A stretch of DNA of 64,000 bases from Pseudolabrys sp. FHR47 (GCF_005153485.1 NZ_CP039740.1:3785001-3849000), one strand, 5' to 3'. Shown: positions 1 to 8,610, numbered from the stretch's first letter. The notes: generated from the sequence alone by a model not told the origin. Numbers and translations are program-made.

Positions 1-915
1 TCGACGCCGCTCGCGAACGTGCCCAAGGTCGTGGCCCGCAGCCAAGGTGGCCTGCTCGACCTCATCCTTGACCGCAATTTCGCGCAGAACCGCACCATTT
101 ACTTCTCATACGCCGAGCCTTTCGATGGCGGCGCGCGCACCGCGGTCGCGCGCGCGACACTCGATGCCGGCGAAGCACCGGCCTTGCGCGACGTAAAGGT
201 GATCTTCCAGCAAGCCGGCCCGGCCTCGCGCGGCCAGCATTTCGGTGGCCGCATCGTGCAAAGCGCGGACGACAATCTCTTCATCACCACCGGCGATCAC
301 TTCAGCGACCGTGACATGGCGCAGACGCTCGACAACGACATCGGCAAGGTCGTGCGCATCACGCCGAATGGTGAGGCGCCAAAGGACAATCCCTTCGTCG
401 ATCGCTCCGGCGCCCGCGCCGTTATCTGGTCCTACGGCCATCGCAACCCGCAGGGTCTCACCGTCAATCCCGCAGACGGCTCGTTATGGGAGCAGGAACA
501 CGGCGCGCGCGGCGGCGACGAGATCAACGTCATCCGGCCGGGGAAGAATTACGGCTGGCCGGTCGTTTCCTACGGCGTCAATTACGACGGCACTCCGGTC
601 GGCACCGGCAAGCAACGCGCCGAAGGAATGGAAGACCCGCTATGGCACTGGACGCCATCGATCGCGCCGTCCGGCCTCACTTTCTACACCGGCGATCTGT
701 TTCCGCAGTGGAAGGGCAGCCTGTTCAGCGGCGCACTGCGCGCGCAGTTCCTATCACGTCTTGAGATCAAGGACGGCAAGCCGGTCAGGGAAGAACGCCT
801 GCTCACCAACCTCAACGAGCGCATCCGCGACGTGCGCCAGGGACCCGACGGCGCGCTCTATCTGCTCACCGACGAGAACAACGGCCGCATCCTGCGCGTG
901 ACGCCGGGGAGATAG
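1..915 (+). CDS. PQQ-dependent aldose sugar dehydrogenase (YliI/Asd type), 5' end missing
   Basis: The reading frame is open from the first base of the window, so the N-terminus, including any export signal, lies outside. The visible 304 residues match the six-bladed propeller of soluble/periplasmic PQQ sugar dehydrogenases (GSDH family): an early QGGLLDLILD stretch, GDHFSDRDMAQTLDNDIGK, a HRNPQGL strand, then EQEHGARGGDEIN and GKNYGWP. Family members oxidise aldoses with PQQ as cofactor in the periplasm. The gene stops with TAG and is followed by a palindromic intergenic element. Substrate cannot be read from sequence; the family call is firm. Confidence 0.88.
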   Translation, partial: STPLANVPKVVARSQGGLLDLILDRNFAQNRTIYFSYAEPFDGGARTAVARATLDAGEAPALRDVKVIFQQAGPASRGQHFGGRIVQSADDNLFITTGDHFSDRDMAQTLDNDIGKVVRITPNGEAPKDNPFVDRSGARAVIWSYGHRNPQGLTVNPADGSLWEQEHGARGGDEINVIRPGKNYGWPVVSYGVNYDGTPVGTGKQRAEGMEDPLWHWTPSIAPSGLTFYTGDLFPQWKGSLFSGALRAQFLSRLEIKDGKPVREERLLTNLNERIRDVRQGPDGALYLLTDENNGRILRVTPGR

Positions 916-941
916 CGCCGTCCTCGCGTCGAACTCCGCGC

Positions 942-1086
942 GCTCCCTCTCCCCATAGGCGAGCGAACGCTCGCCGTCCGGCGAGCTATGGGGGAGAGGG
1001 TTGGGGTGAGGGGGCAAGGGCCTAACGATAGTTAGTAACCCCTCACCCGACGCACTTCGTGCGTCGACCTCTCCCATAGGGAGAGG
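942..1086. repeat. Intergenic palindromic element, CTCTCCC family, copy 1
   Basis: Two imperfect hairpins lie side by side. The left one pairs CCTCTCCCCATAG with CTATGGGGGAGAGG around a GCGAGCGAACGCTCGC core. The right one, beginning CCCCTCACCCGACGCAC, ends CCTCTCCCATAGGGAGAGG. About 50 bases of its right half recur, inverted, in the element at 6886. It fills the space between convergent genes and contains no ORF. Confidence 0.8.
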
Positions 1087-1110
1087 TGAAAGAAAGCCGG
1101 TCGCGTGGGT

Positions 1111-1461
1111 TCAAAACTTGTGAAAGATAAAATACGCCCCGACCGCGATAAAGGCGAAGCCGACGCCCTGATTCCAGGTGAAGGACTCCTTTAGATACAG
1201 CACCGAGAAGCCGGCGAAGATCACCAGCGTCACCACTTCCTGAATGGTCTTGAGTTGTGCCGGCGAGTAGACGCCGCTGCCGAGGCGGTTGGCCGGTACG
1301 GCGAGGCAGTATTCGATCAGCGCCAGCCCCCAACTGATCAGGATCACATGCAGGATCGGCACCTCCTTGAAACGCAAGTGCCAGTACCAGGCGGTGGTCA
1401 TGAAGATGTTGGAGCCGATCAGCAGGGCGATCGGCAGCAGATAGGATGACAGAATGGGCAT
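1111..1461 (-). CDS. DMT-superfamily small membrane protein, DUF486
   Basis: A 116-residue, four-helix integral membrane protein of the DUF486 family, distantly related to drug/metabolite (EamA/SMR) transporters. Visible segments are LLPIALLIGSNIFMTTAWYWHL, ILHVILISWGLALIEYCLAVPANR, VVTLVIFAGFSVLYLKE and GFAFIAVGAYFIF. The ATG giving MPILSSYLLP is chosen because it opens directly into the first helix; an upstream in-frame ATG would add 25 non-conserved residues. Transported substrate is unknown for the family. Its stop lies about 25 nt from the palindromic element that separates it from the convergent sugar dehydrogenase gene. Confidence 0.85.
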   Translation of the reverse strand: MPILSSYLLPIALLIGSNIFMTTAWYWHLRFKEVPILHVILISWGLALIEYCLAVPANRLGSGVYSPAQLKTIQEVVTLVIFAGFSVLYLKESFTWNQGVGFAFIAVGAYFIFHKF

Positions 1462-1598
1462 CACGGACTCGGGCTGGTGGAAGAGGATGCGATTGTCGCG
1501 GCCCCCCACCTGCCATGACAACCGTCGCTCGCGCAAACGTGCGCGGCCGTGTTAGGTTTCACGCCGTCATCCGATACTTGCGAAATGAGCCTTGCGCC

Positions 1599-2336
1599 AT
1601 GCCGCGCCTCCGTTCTCTGCCGATAGCTACCGTCCTGATTGCTCTTGCCGCCTCGGCCGCCGCGCAACAGCCGCCTGCGCCCGGCAAGCCCTATCGAGCC
1701 GTCCCGATCACTCAGCCCGCCGAGATCAAGGATGCCGACCTTGCCGTGCTGCGCGCCAAGGTCGCCGAGGCAGCGAGGAATCGCGACCGCGCCGCGCTGG
1801 CGAAACTTGTCGCCGGCAAGGACTTCTTCTGGGACCGCGACGGCACCGACCGCGCCAAAGGCAGGCCCGGCCTCGATGTGCTCTCCTCTGCCCTCGGCCT
1901 TGCCAACAAGGACGGCGTCGGCTGGGACATGCTGGGCGGCCTCGCCGACGACCCGAGCGCCGCGCCGGTGCAAAGCCGCAAGGGCGCGGTCTGCGGCCCG
2001 GCCGAGCCGCGTTTCGACACCAAGGCCTTCGCCACCCTCCTCAAGGACACCCAGACCGATGCCGCCGCCTGGGGCTATCCCTATACGGCCGGCGCCGACG
2101 TTCGCGCCGCGCCGCAGGCCGGCGCGCCGACGATCGATAAGCTCGGCCTTAACTTCGTGCGCGTGCTGCCGGAGGGATCGGTCAATCCAAACTACATGCG
2201 CGTGCTGACCCCGGCGGGCAAGGTCGGCTTCGTAACCATCGATGTGTTGGCGCCGGTCGGCAGCGACCAGCTCTGCTACGTCAAGGAAGGCGGTGCCTGG
2301 AAGATCGGCGGTTATCTCGGCGCTGGCGAGCCGTGA
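1599..2336 (+). CDS. Secreted protein with C-terminal SH3-like region, function unknown
   Basis: 245 residues starting MPRLRSLPIATVLIALAASAAA, a clear signal peptide with an AAA-Q cleavage region, so the product is periplasmic or secreted. The first half (residues 25-150) is Ala/Lys-rich; the second half (about 150-245) has the strand pattern and PYTAGADVRAAPQAGAPTID segment of bacterial SH3-like (SH3b) domains. No catalytic motif is visible. Its TGA overlaps the GTG of the next gene (GTGA), implying translational coupling. The start is chosen at the signal peptide; the frame is open about 150 nt further upstream without conserved content. Confidence 0.7.
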   Translation: MPRLRSLPIATVLIALAASAAAQQPPAPGKPYRAVPITQPAEIKDADLAVLRAKVAEAARNRDRAALAKLVAGKDFFWDRDGTDRAKGRPGLDVLSSALGLANKDGVGWDMLGGLADDPSAAPVQSRKGAVCGPAEPRFDTKAFATLLKDTQTDAAAWGYPYTAGADVRAAPQAGAPTIDKLGLNFVRVLPEGSVNPNYMRVLTPAGKVGFVTIDVLAPVGSDQLCYVKEGGAWKIGGYLGAGEP

Positions 2337-2536
2337 CCGCGAACACACAACCCGTATCGCCGCGAACCCTCTCCTGCGCTTCCTGCGGCGCGGTGTTTTC
2401 CTGCAGCGGCGACGTCGAATGCTGGTGCGCGGCGGAATCCTTCCGCCTGCCGATGCCGGCTGCGGATGGCGCTGCTGATTGCCTCTGTCCGCAATGCCTG
2501 CGCACCAGGGCGGCCGCCGTCCGCGACAAGGTGTAA
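2333..2536 (+). CDS. Cysteine-rich CWC family small protein
   Basis: 67 residues with the pattern C-x2-C, then CWC, then C-x-C-x2-C (SCASCGAVFSC, ECWCAAE, CLCPQCL), which is the cysteine-rich CWC family, probably a metal-binding or redox-active small protein. It begins at GTG overlapping the stop of the secreted protein upstream, so the two are very likely co-translated. No role has been established for the family to my knowledge. Confidence 0.75.
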   Translation: MTANTQPVSPRTLSCASCGAVFSCSGDVECWCAAESFRLPMPAADGAADCLCPQCLRTRAAAVRDKV

Positions 2537-2582
2537 TCGCTGTCATCGTCCTGTCACACGGCGCGCGACTCTTAAGCGTGCC

Positions 2583-3581
2583 ATGCACACCGATCTCGCC
2601 ACCGTTCATCCCTCGACCGGCATCGTCTGGGCCTACCGCTTTGCTGCTGACGGCACCGCCGAACGCATCGCCAATGATCAGGTCGATAACGCGCTGGACG
2701 AACACCGCGGCGCGTGGATCTGGGTGCATCTGGCGCTGGCCGACAACCGCTGCCGCAGTTGGATCGCCAGCTACGCGCCGCTATCGGAGATGGCGCGCGA
2801 AGTGCTGTCCGGGCCGGACAAGCATCTGCGCCTCGACATCATCGGCGACGAGATCATGGGCGTGGTGCCGGATCTGCATCAGGGCCTGGTCGAGGAAAGC
2901 GACGACATCGTGCGCCTGCGCTTCGTCATGACCGAGCGCATGATGATCACGGCGCGCCAGCAGCCGGTGCATTCGGTCGAGCATAACCGCCGCGCCATCG
3001 ACAGCGGCAAACGCTTCCCAAGCGCCGTCTCCTTCCTCGACGCCATCATCGATCAGTTCGCCGACGCCATCGCTCGCATGGCCGAGCGTCTCGGCAATGA
3101 GCTCGACACCATCGAGGAAAGCGTCCTGCATGATGAACTGGCGGACGAGCAGCGCCGCGTCGGCAAGGTACGGTTGCAGACCGTGCGTGTTCACCGCCAG
3201 CTCGCTCAGCTCAAGGGCATGTTCGCCCGGCTCGAGCCGCGGCTGGCGCAGCACAACAAGGCGGCCGCCGAGGCAGTCGGCGCGCTCGCCCAGAAACTGG
3301 ACGCCATCGATCACGAGATCGGCTCGCTCTACGAGCGCGCCCGCCTGCTGCTCGACGAGGCCTCGGCCAAGGTCAGCGCCATCACCAACAAACGGCTTTT
3401 TACGTTGTCGATCCTGACGGCATGCCTGCTGCCTCCGACTTTAGTTACAGGCTTCTTCGGCATGAACACCAAGGACCTGCCGCTGCTGAACACCGACGGC
3501 GGCTCCTGGTACGCGCTCGTCATCGCCTTTGGCGCCGGGTCATTCACCTATTGGGCGTTGCGCCGGCTGCGCGCGCTTTAA
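2583..3581 (+). CDS. zntB: Zinc/metal transporter of the CorA/ZntB family
   Basis: 332 residues. A soluble N-terminal domain (about 1-260) with long amphipathic helices is followed by two C-terminal membrane segments (FTLSILTACLLPPTLVTGFFGMN and GGSWYALVIAFGAGSFTYWAL). The invariant GMN signature sits at the end of TM1, followed by TKDLPLL, which is the ZntB style of loop. ZntB proteins are pentameric inner-membrane zinc transporters. The ATG (MHTDLATVHPSTGIVWAY) is chosen because the family N-terminus begins there; the frame runs on upstream through the previous gene. Confidence 0.85.
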   Translation: MHTDLATVHPSTGIVWAYRFAADGTAERIANDQVDNALDEHRGAWIWVHLALADNRCRSWIASYAPLSEMAREVLSGPDKHLRLDIIGDEIMGVVPDLHQGLVEESDDIVRLRFVMTERMMITARQQPVHSVEHNRRAIDSGKRFPSAVSFLDAIIDQFADAIARMAERLGNELDTIEESVLHDELADEQRRVGKVRLQTVRVHRQLAQLKGMFARLEPRLAQHNKAAAEAVGALAQKLDAIDHEIGSLYERARLLLDEASAKVSAITNKRLFTLSILTACLLPPTLVTGFFGMNTKDLPLLNTDGGSWYALVIAFGAGSFTYWALRRLRAL

Positions 3582-3692
3582 AAAATTTAATCTGAATGCA
3601 GCGCACAATCGTGCCTGCGATAAATTGACAAGTTCATACAACTCTATCTACGCTCCCTCCCAAGCAAAAAACGGTTTCCCAGGGAGGACCAC

Positions 3693-4667
3693 ATGAAGAA
3701 ATTCGCCGCATTCGCGGCTGCAGCCATTCTTGCGACCACGGCCGCACAGGCGCAGCAGATCACCACCAAGTATTCCGGCATCCAGCCGAACGACCATCCG
3801 GCCAGCTACGCCGAGGATTATTTCGGCCGCGAGGTCTCGATCCTGACCAAGGGTACGGTGAAGGTCGAGGTCTATCACAACACCCAGCTTGGCGACGCCG
3901 TCGCCAACGTGCAGAGCATTCGCAACGGCACCATCGGCTTCACCACCGTCTCGGCGTCGAACCTGAACCAGGTCGTGCCGGCGATGGACATGTATTCGCT
4001 GCCGTTCCTGTTCAAGAATGCCGATCACTTCTGGTGGTTCCTGGCCCAGCCGGAGGCGGCGGCGCTGGCCAAGCCGCTCGAGGACAAGGGCATCAAGGTG
4101 CTCGGCTATATCGATAGTGGCGCGCGCAACTTCTTCACCGACCGCGCGGTGCGCACGCCCGACGATCTCAAGGGCGCCAAGATCCGCGTCATGGCCTCGC
4201 CCGTGATGGTCAACACCATGAAGGCGCTGGGCGCGACCGGCGTGCCGGTGGCCTGGGCCGAACTCTACACCGCGTTGCAGACCGGCGTCGTCGACGGCGC
4301 CGAAAACAACCATCCGTCCGTCGTCGCCAAGAAGTTCTACGAGGTGTCGAAGTATTACACCCTCGACGAACACATGCGCATCCCGGACCTGATGATCATG
4401 TCCATGAAGCTCTACAACTCGCTCAACGCCGACCAGAAGAAAGCTGTCGAGGAAGCCGGCGCGCGGGCCCAGGCCTTCATGCGGGGCGCTTGGTATGTGT
4501 CGGAGGTCAAGGATCTCGCCGACCTCAAGAGCAAGTTCAAGGAAATCATCACGCCCGACAAAGCGCCTTTCGTGAAGGCGGTGTCCGGCATGGTGAACGA
4601 TGAAGCCAAGCGTCTCGGCGTCGAGAAGACGGTCGCCTTCATCATCGACAGCCAGAAGAACTTCTAA
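3693..4667 (+). CDS. dctP: TRAP transporter solute-binding protein (DctP family)
   Basis: 324-residue periplasmic binding protein. The signal peptide is MKKFAAFAAAAILATTAAQA; the mature part has the DctP fold with LPFLFKNADHFWWF, the specificity-helix region GAKIRVMASPVMVNTMKALGATGVPVAWAELYTALQTGVVDGAENN and a conserved Arg in KIRVM that normally binds a substrate carboxylate. A strong GGGAGGACC ribosome site precedes the ATG. A TTGACA hexamer at 3625-3630 could be the promoter -35, but no good -10 follows. With dctQ and dctM it forms a sodium-driven uptake system, probably for an organic acid; the substrate is not readable. Confidence 0.92.
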   Translation: MKKFAAFAAAAILATTAAQAQQITTKYSGIQPNDHPASYAEDYFGREVSILTKGTVKVEVYHNTQLGDAVANVQSIRNGTIGFTTVSASNLNQVVPAMDMYSLPFLFKNADHFWWFLAQPEAAALAKPLEDKGIKVLGYIDSGARNFFTDRAVRTPDDLKGAKIRVMASPVMVNTMKALGATGVPVAWAELYTALQTGVVDGAENNHPSVVAKKFYEVSKYYTLDEHMRIPDLMIMSMKLYNSLNADQKKAVEEAGARAQAFMRGAWYVSEVKDLADLKSKFKEIITPDKAPFVKAVSGMVNDEAKRLGVEKTVAFIIDSQKNF

Positions 4668-4691
4668 AGCCTGAACCGACTGAAACCGTGC

Positions 4692-4717
4692 AAGGGCGGC
4701 GGACAACCGCCGCCCTT
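4692..4717 (+). terminator. Stem-loop between dctP and dctQ
   Basis: An 11-bp perfect stem (AAGGGCGGCGG / CCGCCGCCCTT) closes on ACAA and is not followed by a T-run. Such hairpins between a binding-protein gene and its permease genes usually protect the upstream mRNA from 3' decay and so keep binding protein in excess over permease; that role is inferred here. Confidence 0.65.
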
Positions 4718-4734
4718 CGTGTTCGGGGGAAATC

Positions 4735-5277
4735 GTGGAAACTTTTTTTGCCTTGTTCGATCGCTTCGTCGCGCTCACCGCGGCGCTGGTGCGCATCGTC
4801 TGCATCGTGCTGGCGACCGCGCTGTTCGTGATCGTGACCGTCGCCATCGTGTTCCGCTACGGCTTCGGCCAGGCGGTGTCGTGGACCGAGGAGGTCCCGC
4901 GCTATCTGCTGATCTGGATTTCGTTTCTGGCGGCTGCGAGCTGCGTCTTGCGCCGCGAGCATGTCGGCTTCGACGTGCTGTTTTACGCCGTGCCCAAGGG
5001 GCCGCGTAAAGCGCTGGGCTTCCTTCTCGGCGCACTCGTCTTTGGGTTCGGCTGGGTCGTTTTCCGTTATGGCATCACCTTCGTACAGGATTTCGGCTCC
5101 GACCTGATGGAGACGATCCCCTACACCAACTATTGGTACTACCCGGCGATGCCGATCTCCGGCTTCCTGATCATGCTGTTTTCCGCGAAGGTCATGATCG
5201 ACGAATTGCGCAGTTCCGATGCCGGTGCCATCGCCGGCTCGTCGGTCGAGACCGTGGGCATGGAGCAGAAGCCGTGA
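4735..5277 (+). CDS. dctQ: TRAP transporter small permease (DctQ family)
   Basis: 180 residues with four predicted membrane helices (LVRIVCIVLATALFVIVTVA; YLLIWISFLAAASCVL; ALGFLLGALVFGFGWVVF; ISGFLIMLFSAKVMI). The conserved W-x-EE/E-x-PR element of DctQ is present as SWTEEVPRYLLIW. It starts at GTG, preceded by GGGGGAAATC, and its TGA overlaps the GTG of dctM. DctQ is the four-helix scaffold partner of the large permease. Confidence 0.9.
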   Translation: METFFALFDRFVALTAALVRIVCIVLATALFVIVTVAIVFRYGFGQAVSWTEEVPRYLLIWISFLAAASCVLRREHVGFDVLFYAVPKGPRKALGFLLGALVFGFGWVVFRYGITFVQDFGSDLMETIPYTNYWYYPAMPISGFLIMLFSAKVMIDELRSSDAGAIAGSSVETVGMEQKP

Positions 5278-6563
5278 CCCTCGTCATTCTCGGTCTTTCC
5301 TTTCTGATCCTGACACTCATCGGCCTGCCGATCGCCTTCGCGGTCGGCGTCTCGTCGGTGATCGCGACATTTCTTCTGTCCGGCGTCGACAACGCCACCA
5401 TCGTCCAGCGCATGTTGACCGCCATCAACACCTTCCCGCTGCTGGCGGTGATCTTCTTCGTTTTCGCCGGCGTGCTGATGGCGCGCGGCGGCATCGCACG
5501 GCGCCTGGTGATGATGGCCGAGGTGCTGGTCGGCTGGTTGCCCGGCTCGCTCGCCCAGATCGTCTGCGTCGCCTCGATGTTCTTCGGCGGCGTCACCGGC
5601 TCGGCGGTCGCCGAGGTCTCGTCGATCGGCGCCATGATGATTCCGGCGATGGAGAAGGACGGCTATTCCCGCCGCTTTGCCACCGCCATCGTGCTGATGG
5701 CCGCGACCATGGGGCCGATCATCCCGCCCTCGATCGGCATGATCGTGTTCGCCCATGTCGCCGGCAATGTGTCGATCGCCGCGCTGTTTCTCGCCGGCGT
5801 CATTCCGGGCGTGTTGATCGGCGCGTCGCTGATGGTGGCGTCCTTCGTCCACGGCAAGCTCTATCACCGCAAGCAGCTGCCCGAGATCCCGCTGCGCCAG
5901 AAGATCATCCGCGTGATCGATGGCTTCGCCGGCATCTTCACCATGGTGATCATCCTTGGCGGCATCATCTCCGGCGTGTTCACCGCGACGGAAGCCGGCG
6001 CCGCCGCCGCGGTCTATGCGCTCATCCTCACCGTCTTCGTCTACAAGGAGATCAAGATTTCCGAACTGCCGGAGATCCTCTGGGAATGCTGCCTCACCAA
6101 CGCCGTGGTGATGATGCTGATCGCGACCTGCTCGGTCTATTCATGGATTCTCACTTACGAGAACCTGCCGACCCTGCTGGCCGAGAACTTCTTCAACCTG
6201 ATCCAGTCGAAATGGGCCTTCCTGCTGATCCTCAACGGCTTCCTGCTGGTCGTCGGCATGTTCATCGACATGACGCCGGCGCTGATCATGCTGGTGCCGA
6301 TGCTCATCCCGCTGGCGATGAAGTTCGATATCAACATGGTGCATCTCGGCCTCATCATGGTGATCAATCTCGCCTTCGGCTTGACCACGCCGCCGGTTGG
6401 CACCGCGTTGTTCGTGGCGCTGAAGGTCGGCAAGATATCGATGGACAAGCTGCTGCCGCCGCTGCTGCCGCTGCTCGCTTGCATGTGCGTCGTGTTGCTG
6501 CTGGTCACCTACGTGCCGGAAGTCTATGAATGGCTGCCGCGCTCGTTCGGCCTTATGAAGTAG
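5274..6563 (+). CDS. dctM: TRAP transporter large permease (DctM family)
   Basis: 429-residue polytopic inner-membrane protein with about 12 helices, the ion-coupled transport subunit of the TRAP system. Signature stretches include GVTGSAVAEVSSIGAMMIPAM, MGPIIPPSIGMIVFAHVAG and FGLTTPPVGTALFVA, the last two forming the repeated PPS/PPVG loops of the DctM fold. The GTG start overlaps the dctQ stop by four bases (GTGA), so translation is coupled. Confidence 0.93.
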   Translation: MTLVILGLSFLILTLIGLPIAFAVGVSSVIATFLLSGVDNATIVQRMLTAINTFPLLAVIFFVFAGVLMARGGIARRLVMMAEVLVGWLPGSLAQIVCVASMFFGGVTGSAVAEVSSIGAMMIPAMEKDGYSRRFATAIVLMAATMGPIIPPSIGMIVFAHVAGNVSIAALFLAGVIPGVLIGASLMVASFVHGKLYHRKQLPEIPLRQKIIRVIDGFAGIFTMVIILGGIISGVFTATEAGAAAAVYALILTVFVYKEIKISELPEILWECCLTNAVVMMLIATCSVYSWILTYENLPTLLAENFFNLIQSKWAFLLILNGFLLVVGMFIDMTPALIMLVPMLIPLAMKFDINMVHLGLIMVINLAFGLTTPPVGTALFVALKVGKISMDKLLPPLLPLLACMCVVLLLVTYVPEVYEWLPRSFGLMK

Positions 6564-6574
6564 GACAATAGAAA

Positions 6575-6874
6575 ATGGTTACGGAAATCGCTCAGATCGA
6601 GGTCAAACCGGGCATGGAAGCCGAGTTCGAGGCCGGCGTCGCCAAGGCGGCGCCGGTGTTCAAGCGCGCCAAGGGCTGCAAGGCCATGCGGCTCGAACGC
6701 TCGATCGAAATGCCGCAGCGCTACCGTCTGTTCGTGGCGTGGGAGACGCTGGAGAACCACACCGTCGATTTCCGCGGCTCGCCCGATTTCCAGGAATGGC
6801 GCGGCCTCGTCGGCCATTGCTTCGCCGCGCCGCCCGCGGTCGAGCACGTCAACCTGGCGGTCAAGGGCTTCTGA
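6575..6874 (+). CDS. Antibiotic biosynthesis monooxygenase (ABM) domain protein
   Basis: 99 residues forming a single ABM / dimeric alpha-beta-barrel domain, with the strand-helix pattern TEIAQIEVKPGMEAEFEAGV ... GCKAMRLERSIEMPQRYRLFVAWETLENH. ABM proteins are small cytoplasmic homodimers, often quinone- or heme-related oxygenases or putative peroxide-linked enzymes. It begins 11 bp after dctM and is likely co-transcribed with the TRAP genes, so it may act on the imported compound; that link is inference. Confidence 0.82.
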   Translation: MVTEIAQIEVKPGMEAEFEAGVAKAAPVFKRAKGCKAMRLERSIEMPQRYRLFVAWETLENHTVDFRGSPDFQEWRGLVGHCFAAPPAVEHVNLAVKGF

Positions 6875-6885
6875 GTATTCTTCTT

Positions 6886-6997
6886 CACCTCTCCCATAGG
6901 GAGAGGTCGACGCACGAAGTGCGTCGGGTGAGGGGTTACAGGTCATCGAGAGACACTTGCCCCCTCACCCCAACCCTCTCCCCCAAGGGGAGAGGGA
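6886..6997. repeat. Intergenic palindromic element, CTCTCCC family, copy 2
   Basis: It begins CACCTCTCCCATAGGGAGAG and ends with CCCTCTCCCCCAAGGGGAGAGGG. The first half is an inverted, essentially identical copy of about 50 bases of the element at 1035-1086, including the GACGCAC-GAAGTGCGTC inner hairpin. It lies between the ABM gene and the convergent DUF1272 gene. Confidence 0.8.
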
Positions 6998-7040
6998 GTA
7001 GGCAGAGCGCTCGGCAACGTCATCAAAACAAATCAGCTGT

Positions 7041-7289
7041 CTAAGCAGCCTTGCCGCAGCCCTGCGGCTTGAACACCCGTTCCGTCTGCGGCGGATATTT
7101 GCCGAGCTTGCCCGCCGGGCGCACCGGCCGGCGCTCGAGATTGCCGCCGCAGTTCGGGCAGATGCCGCCGAGCCGCGTCGTGGCGCAATCGCGGCAGAAC
7201 GTGCATTCGAAGGTGCAGATCATCGCGTCCGCCGCGTCCGGCGGCAAATCCTTGTCGCAGCATTCGCAGTTCGGGCGCAAAGCGAGCAT
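7041..7289 (-). CDS. DUF1272 zinc-ribbon-like small protein
   Basis: 82 residues beginning MLALRPNCECCDKDLPPDA, followed by CTFECTFCRDCA and GGICPNCGGNL. Eight cysteines in C-x2-C pairs match DUF1272, a family of small proteins presumed to bind zinc. The ATG is chosen for the GGAG ribosome site upstream; an earlier in-frame start would add 22 residues outside the family. Single gene, function unknown. Confidence 0.82.
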   Translation of the reverse strand: MLALRPNCECCDKDLPPDAADAMICTFECTFCRDCATTRLGGICPNCGGNLERRPVRPAGKLGKYPPQTERVFKPQGCGKAA

Positions 7290-7373
7290 GGCGGACTCCT
7301 GATCACGGGTCAGGGTCCAAGTGTGATCTGCCGCGCGGCCGCTTTCAAGCGCCAATGGCTGCGCCCGGCAACG

Positions 7374-7805
7374 TCAGAGCCTTCGCCCGAGCACGATGCC
7401 GGTGACGATCGCGGTCGTCACCGCCTGCACCATGCGCTCGTGCGACCCTTCGCGCAGCGCGTCGGCGGCTTCGTTCACCGCGCGCTCAGTCGCGGCGATG
7501 GTGGCGCGCACCTCGTCGGCTTCGGTTGACGCCGCCTTCTGCGGCGGTGGCGCCCGGCGGCGCGTGCCGCTGAAGGCAATGGCCAGCAGGATCGCCGCTA
7601 CCAGCACATTGCCGCCGGCAATGGCCGCAAGCGTCGACATGGTGCCGAAGGTCGCCTGCAGATAAACGAACAGCAGCGCCAGTGCGCTGACGAAGGCTGC
7701 GAGCAGCAGCGCGAAGGCGACCAGCGTCAGCAGCGCGCGCAAGGTCAGCCGCCGCAGGACGCGGCCGATTTCGGCGGCGATGGCATCGACGAGGATGCCG
7801 ATCAT
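7374..7805 (-). CDS. YqjE/holin-like (DUF1469-type) inner-membrane protein
   Basis: 143 residues with two hydrophobic hairpin helices (ALLTLVAFALLLAAFVSALALLFVYL and AAIAGGNVLVAAILLAIAFS), then a charged tail with TIAATERAVNEAADAL and a last hydrophobic stretch. The layout resembles YqjE/DUF1469 'phage holin family' proteins. Its ATG overlaps the TGA of the DUF883-like gene (ATGA), the same pairing as yqjD-yqjE in enterobacteria. The role is probably envelope or ribosome-tethering stress physiology, by analogy only. Confidence 0.65.
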   Translation of the reverse strand: MIGILVDAIAAEIGRVLRRLTLRALLTLVAFALLLAAFVSALALLFVYLQATFGTMSTLAAIAGGNVLVAAILLAIAFSGTRRRAPPPQKAASTEADEVRATIAATERAVNEAADALREGSHERMVQAVTTAIVTGIVLGRRL

Positions 7806-8044
7806 CAGTGCCTCCGCAGCAGCAATCCGAGCAGGATGCCGACGCCGACCGCGCCGGCGATCACGGCATTCGGATTGGCGCGGGCATAGGCCTCGGCGGT
7901 CGACATGGCGGACTGCGCGTCGCGCATGGCCGATTGCGCCTCGCGCTTGCCGGCCTGCTTCAGGGTTTCCTTGATGGCATCGAGATCGGCCTGCAGCCGG
8001 CGCAGTTGCGCGGCGAGGTCGTCGGGCTGGGCTTGGTCGGACAT
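7805..8044 (-). CDS. DUF883 (ElaB/YqjD-like) membrane-anchored protein
   Basis: 79 residues: a soluble amphipathic helix (DDLAAQLRRLQADLDAIKET), an internal duplication (REAQSAMRDAQSAMSTAEAY), and a C-terminal membrane anchor with a glycine zipper (VIAGAVGVGILLGLLLRRH). This is the YqjD/ElaB architecture; enterobacterial members sit in the inner membrane and bind ribosomes in stationary phase. Co-translated with the downstream YqjE-like gene. Confidence 0.75.
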   Translation of the reverse strand: MSDQAQPDDLAAQLRRLQADLDAIKETLKQAGKREAQSAMRDAQSAMSTAEAYARANPNAVIAGAVGVGILLGLLLRRH

Positions 8045-8115
8045 GATGACACTCCGGACGGTATCTCCTGCAAACGCAGGATGTCATGCCGCCCGGGCGC
8101 CGCCTTTGCGGTGGA

Positions 8116-8610
8116 TCAATCGGCCTTGGAGTTCCCCGACGGCAAGATTTGAGTGCATATGCTGACGACGTGATCACGGTAGTCTGGCCCGCCCATATCG
8201 CATTGCGTATGCCGCCCGAACCAGCGATAGCGATTGCGTGCGACGAGGCTGTAAATCGGGTCGCGTAGCGTCCGAGGCACGACATGCAACGCCCATACCC
8301 ACTTCCAGTACGGCAGCGCCGACAGGGCGGCGAGCGCCGAATCGGAAAACAGATAAGCATTCCCGTCAATGATGACGGCATTGCTCTGCGGATTCATCGG
8401 ATCGATGCCCAGTCGTAGCGCCACGGCGCGGCCGAATTCCGATTGAATAGTGGTGAACATCAGACGGCGCGCTTGATCGCGTTTGGCGACAAAACGAAAC
8501 CACGACGAACACAGGACGCAGTCACCGTCGTACAGCACGAGGCCCGGCCCTCCGGGCTGGCCAATCGCCGCTTCGTCGCTGTCCGCCATCGGCCGCACCT
8601 CATCGCTCAT
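8116..8610 (-). CDS. DCC family thiol-disulfide oxidoreductase (DUF393, YuxK-like)
   Basis: 164 residues with the defining YDGDCVLCSSW motif (DxxCxxC) near the N-terminus and the family's GRHTQC region further down. DCC proteins are predicted thioredoxin-like oxidoreductases. The start MSDEVRPMADS overlaps the end of the upstream SDR/DoxX gene by 11 bases; a further ATG four codons upstream is possible. It is the last gene of a three-gene minus-strand operon with DUF2269 and SDR/DoxX. Confidence 0.82.
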   Translation of the reverse strand: MSDEVRPMADSDEAAIGQPGGPGLVLYDGDCVLCSSWFRFVAKRDQARRLMFTTIQSEFGRAVALRLGIDPMNPQSNAVIIDGNAYLFSDSALAALSALPYWKWVWALHVVPRTLRDPIYSLVARNRYRWFGRHTQCDMGGPDYRDHVVSICTQILPSGNSKAD

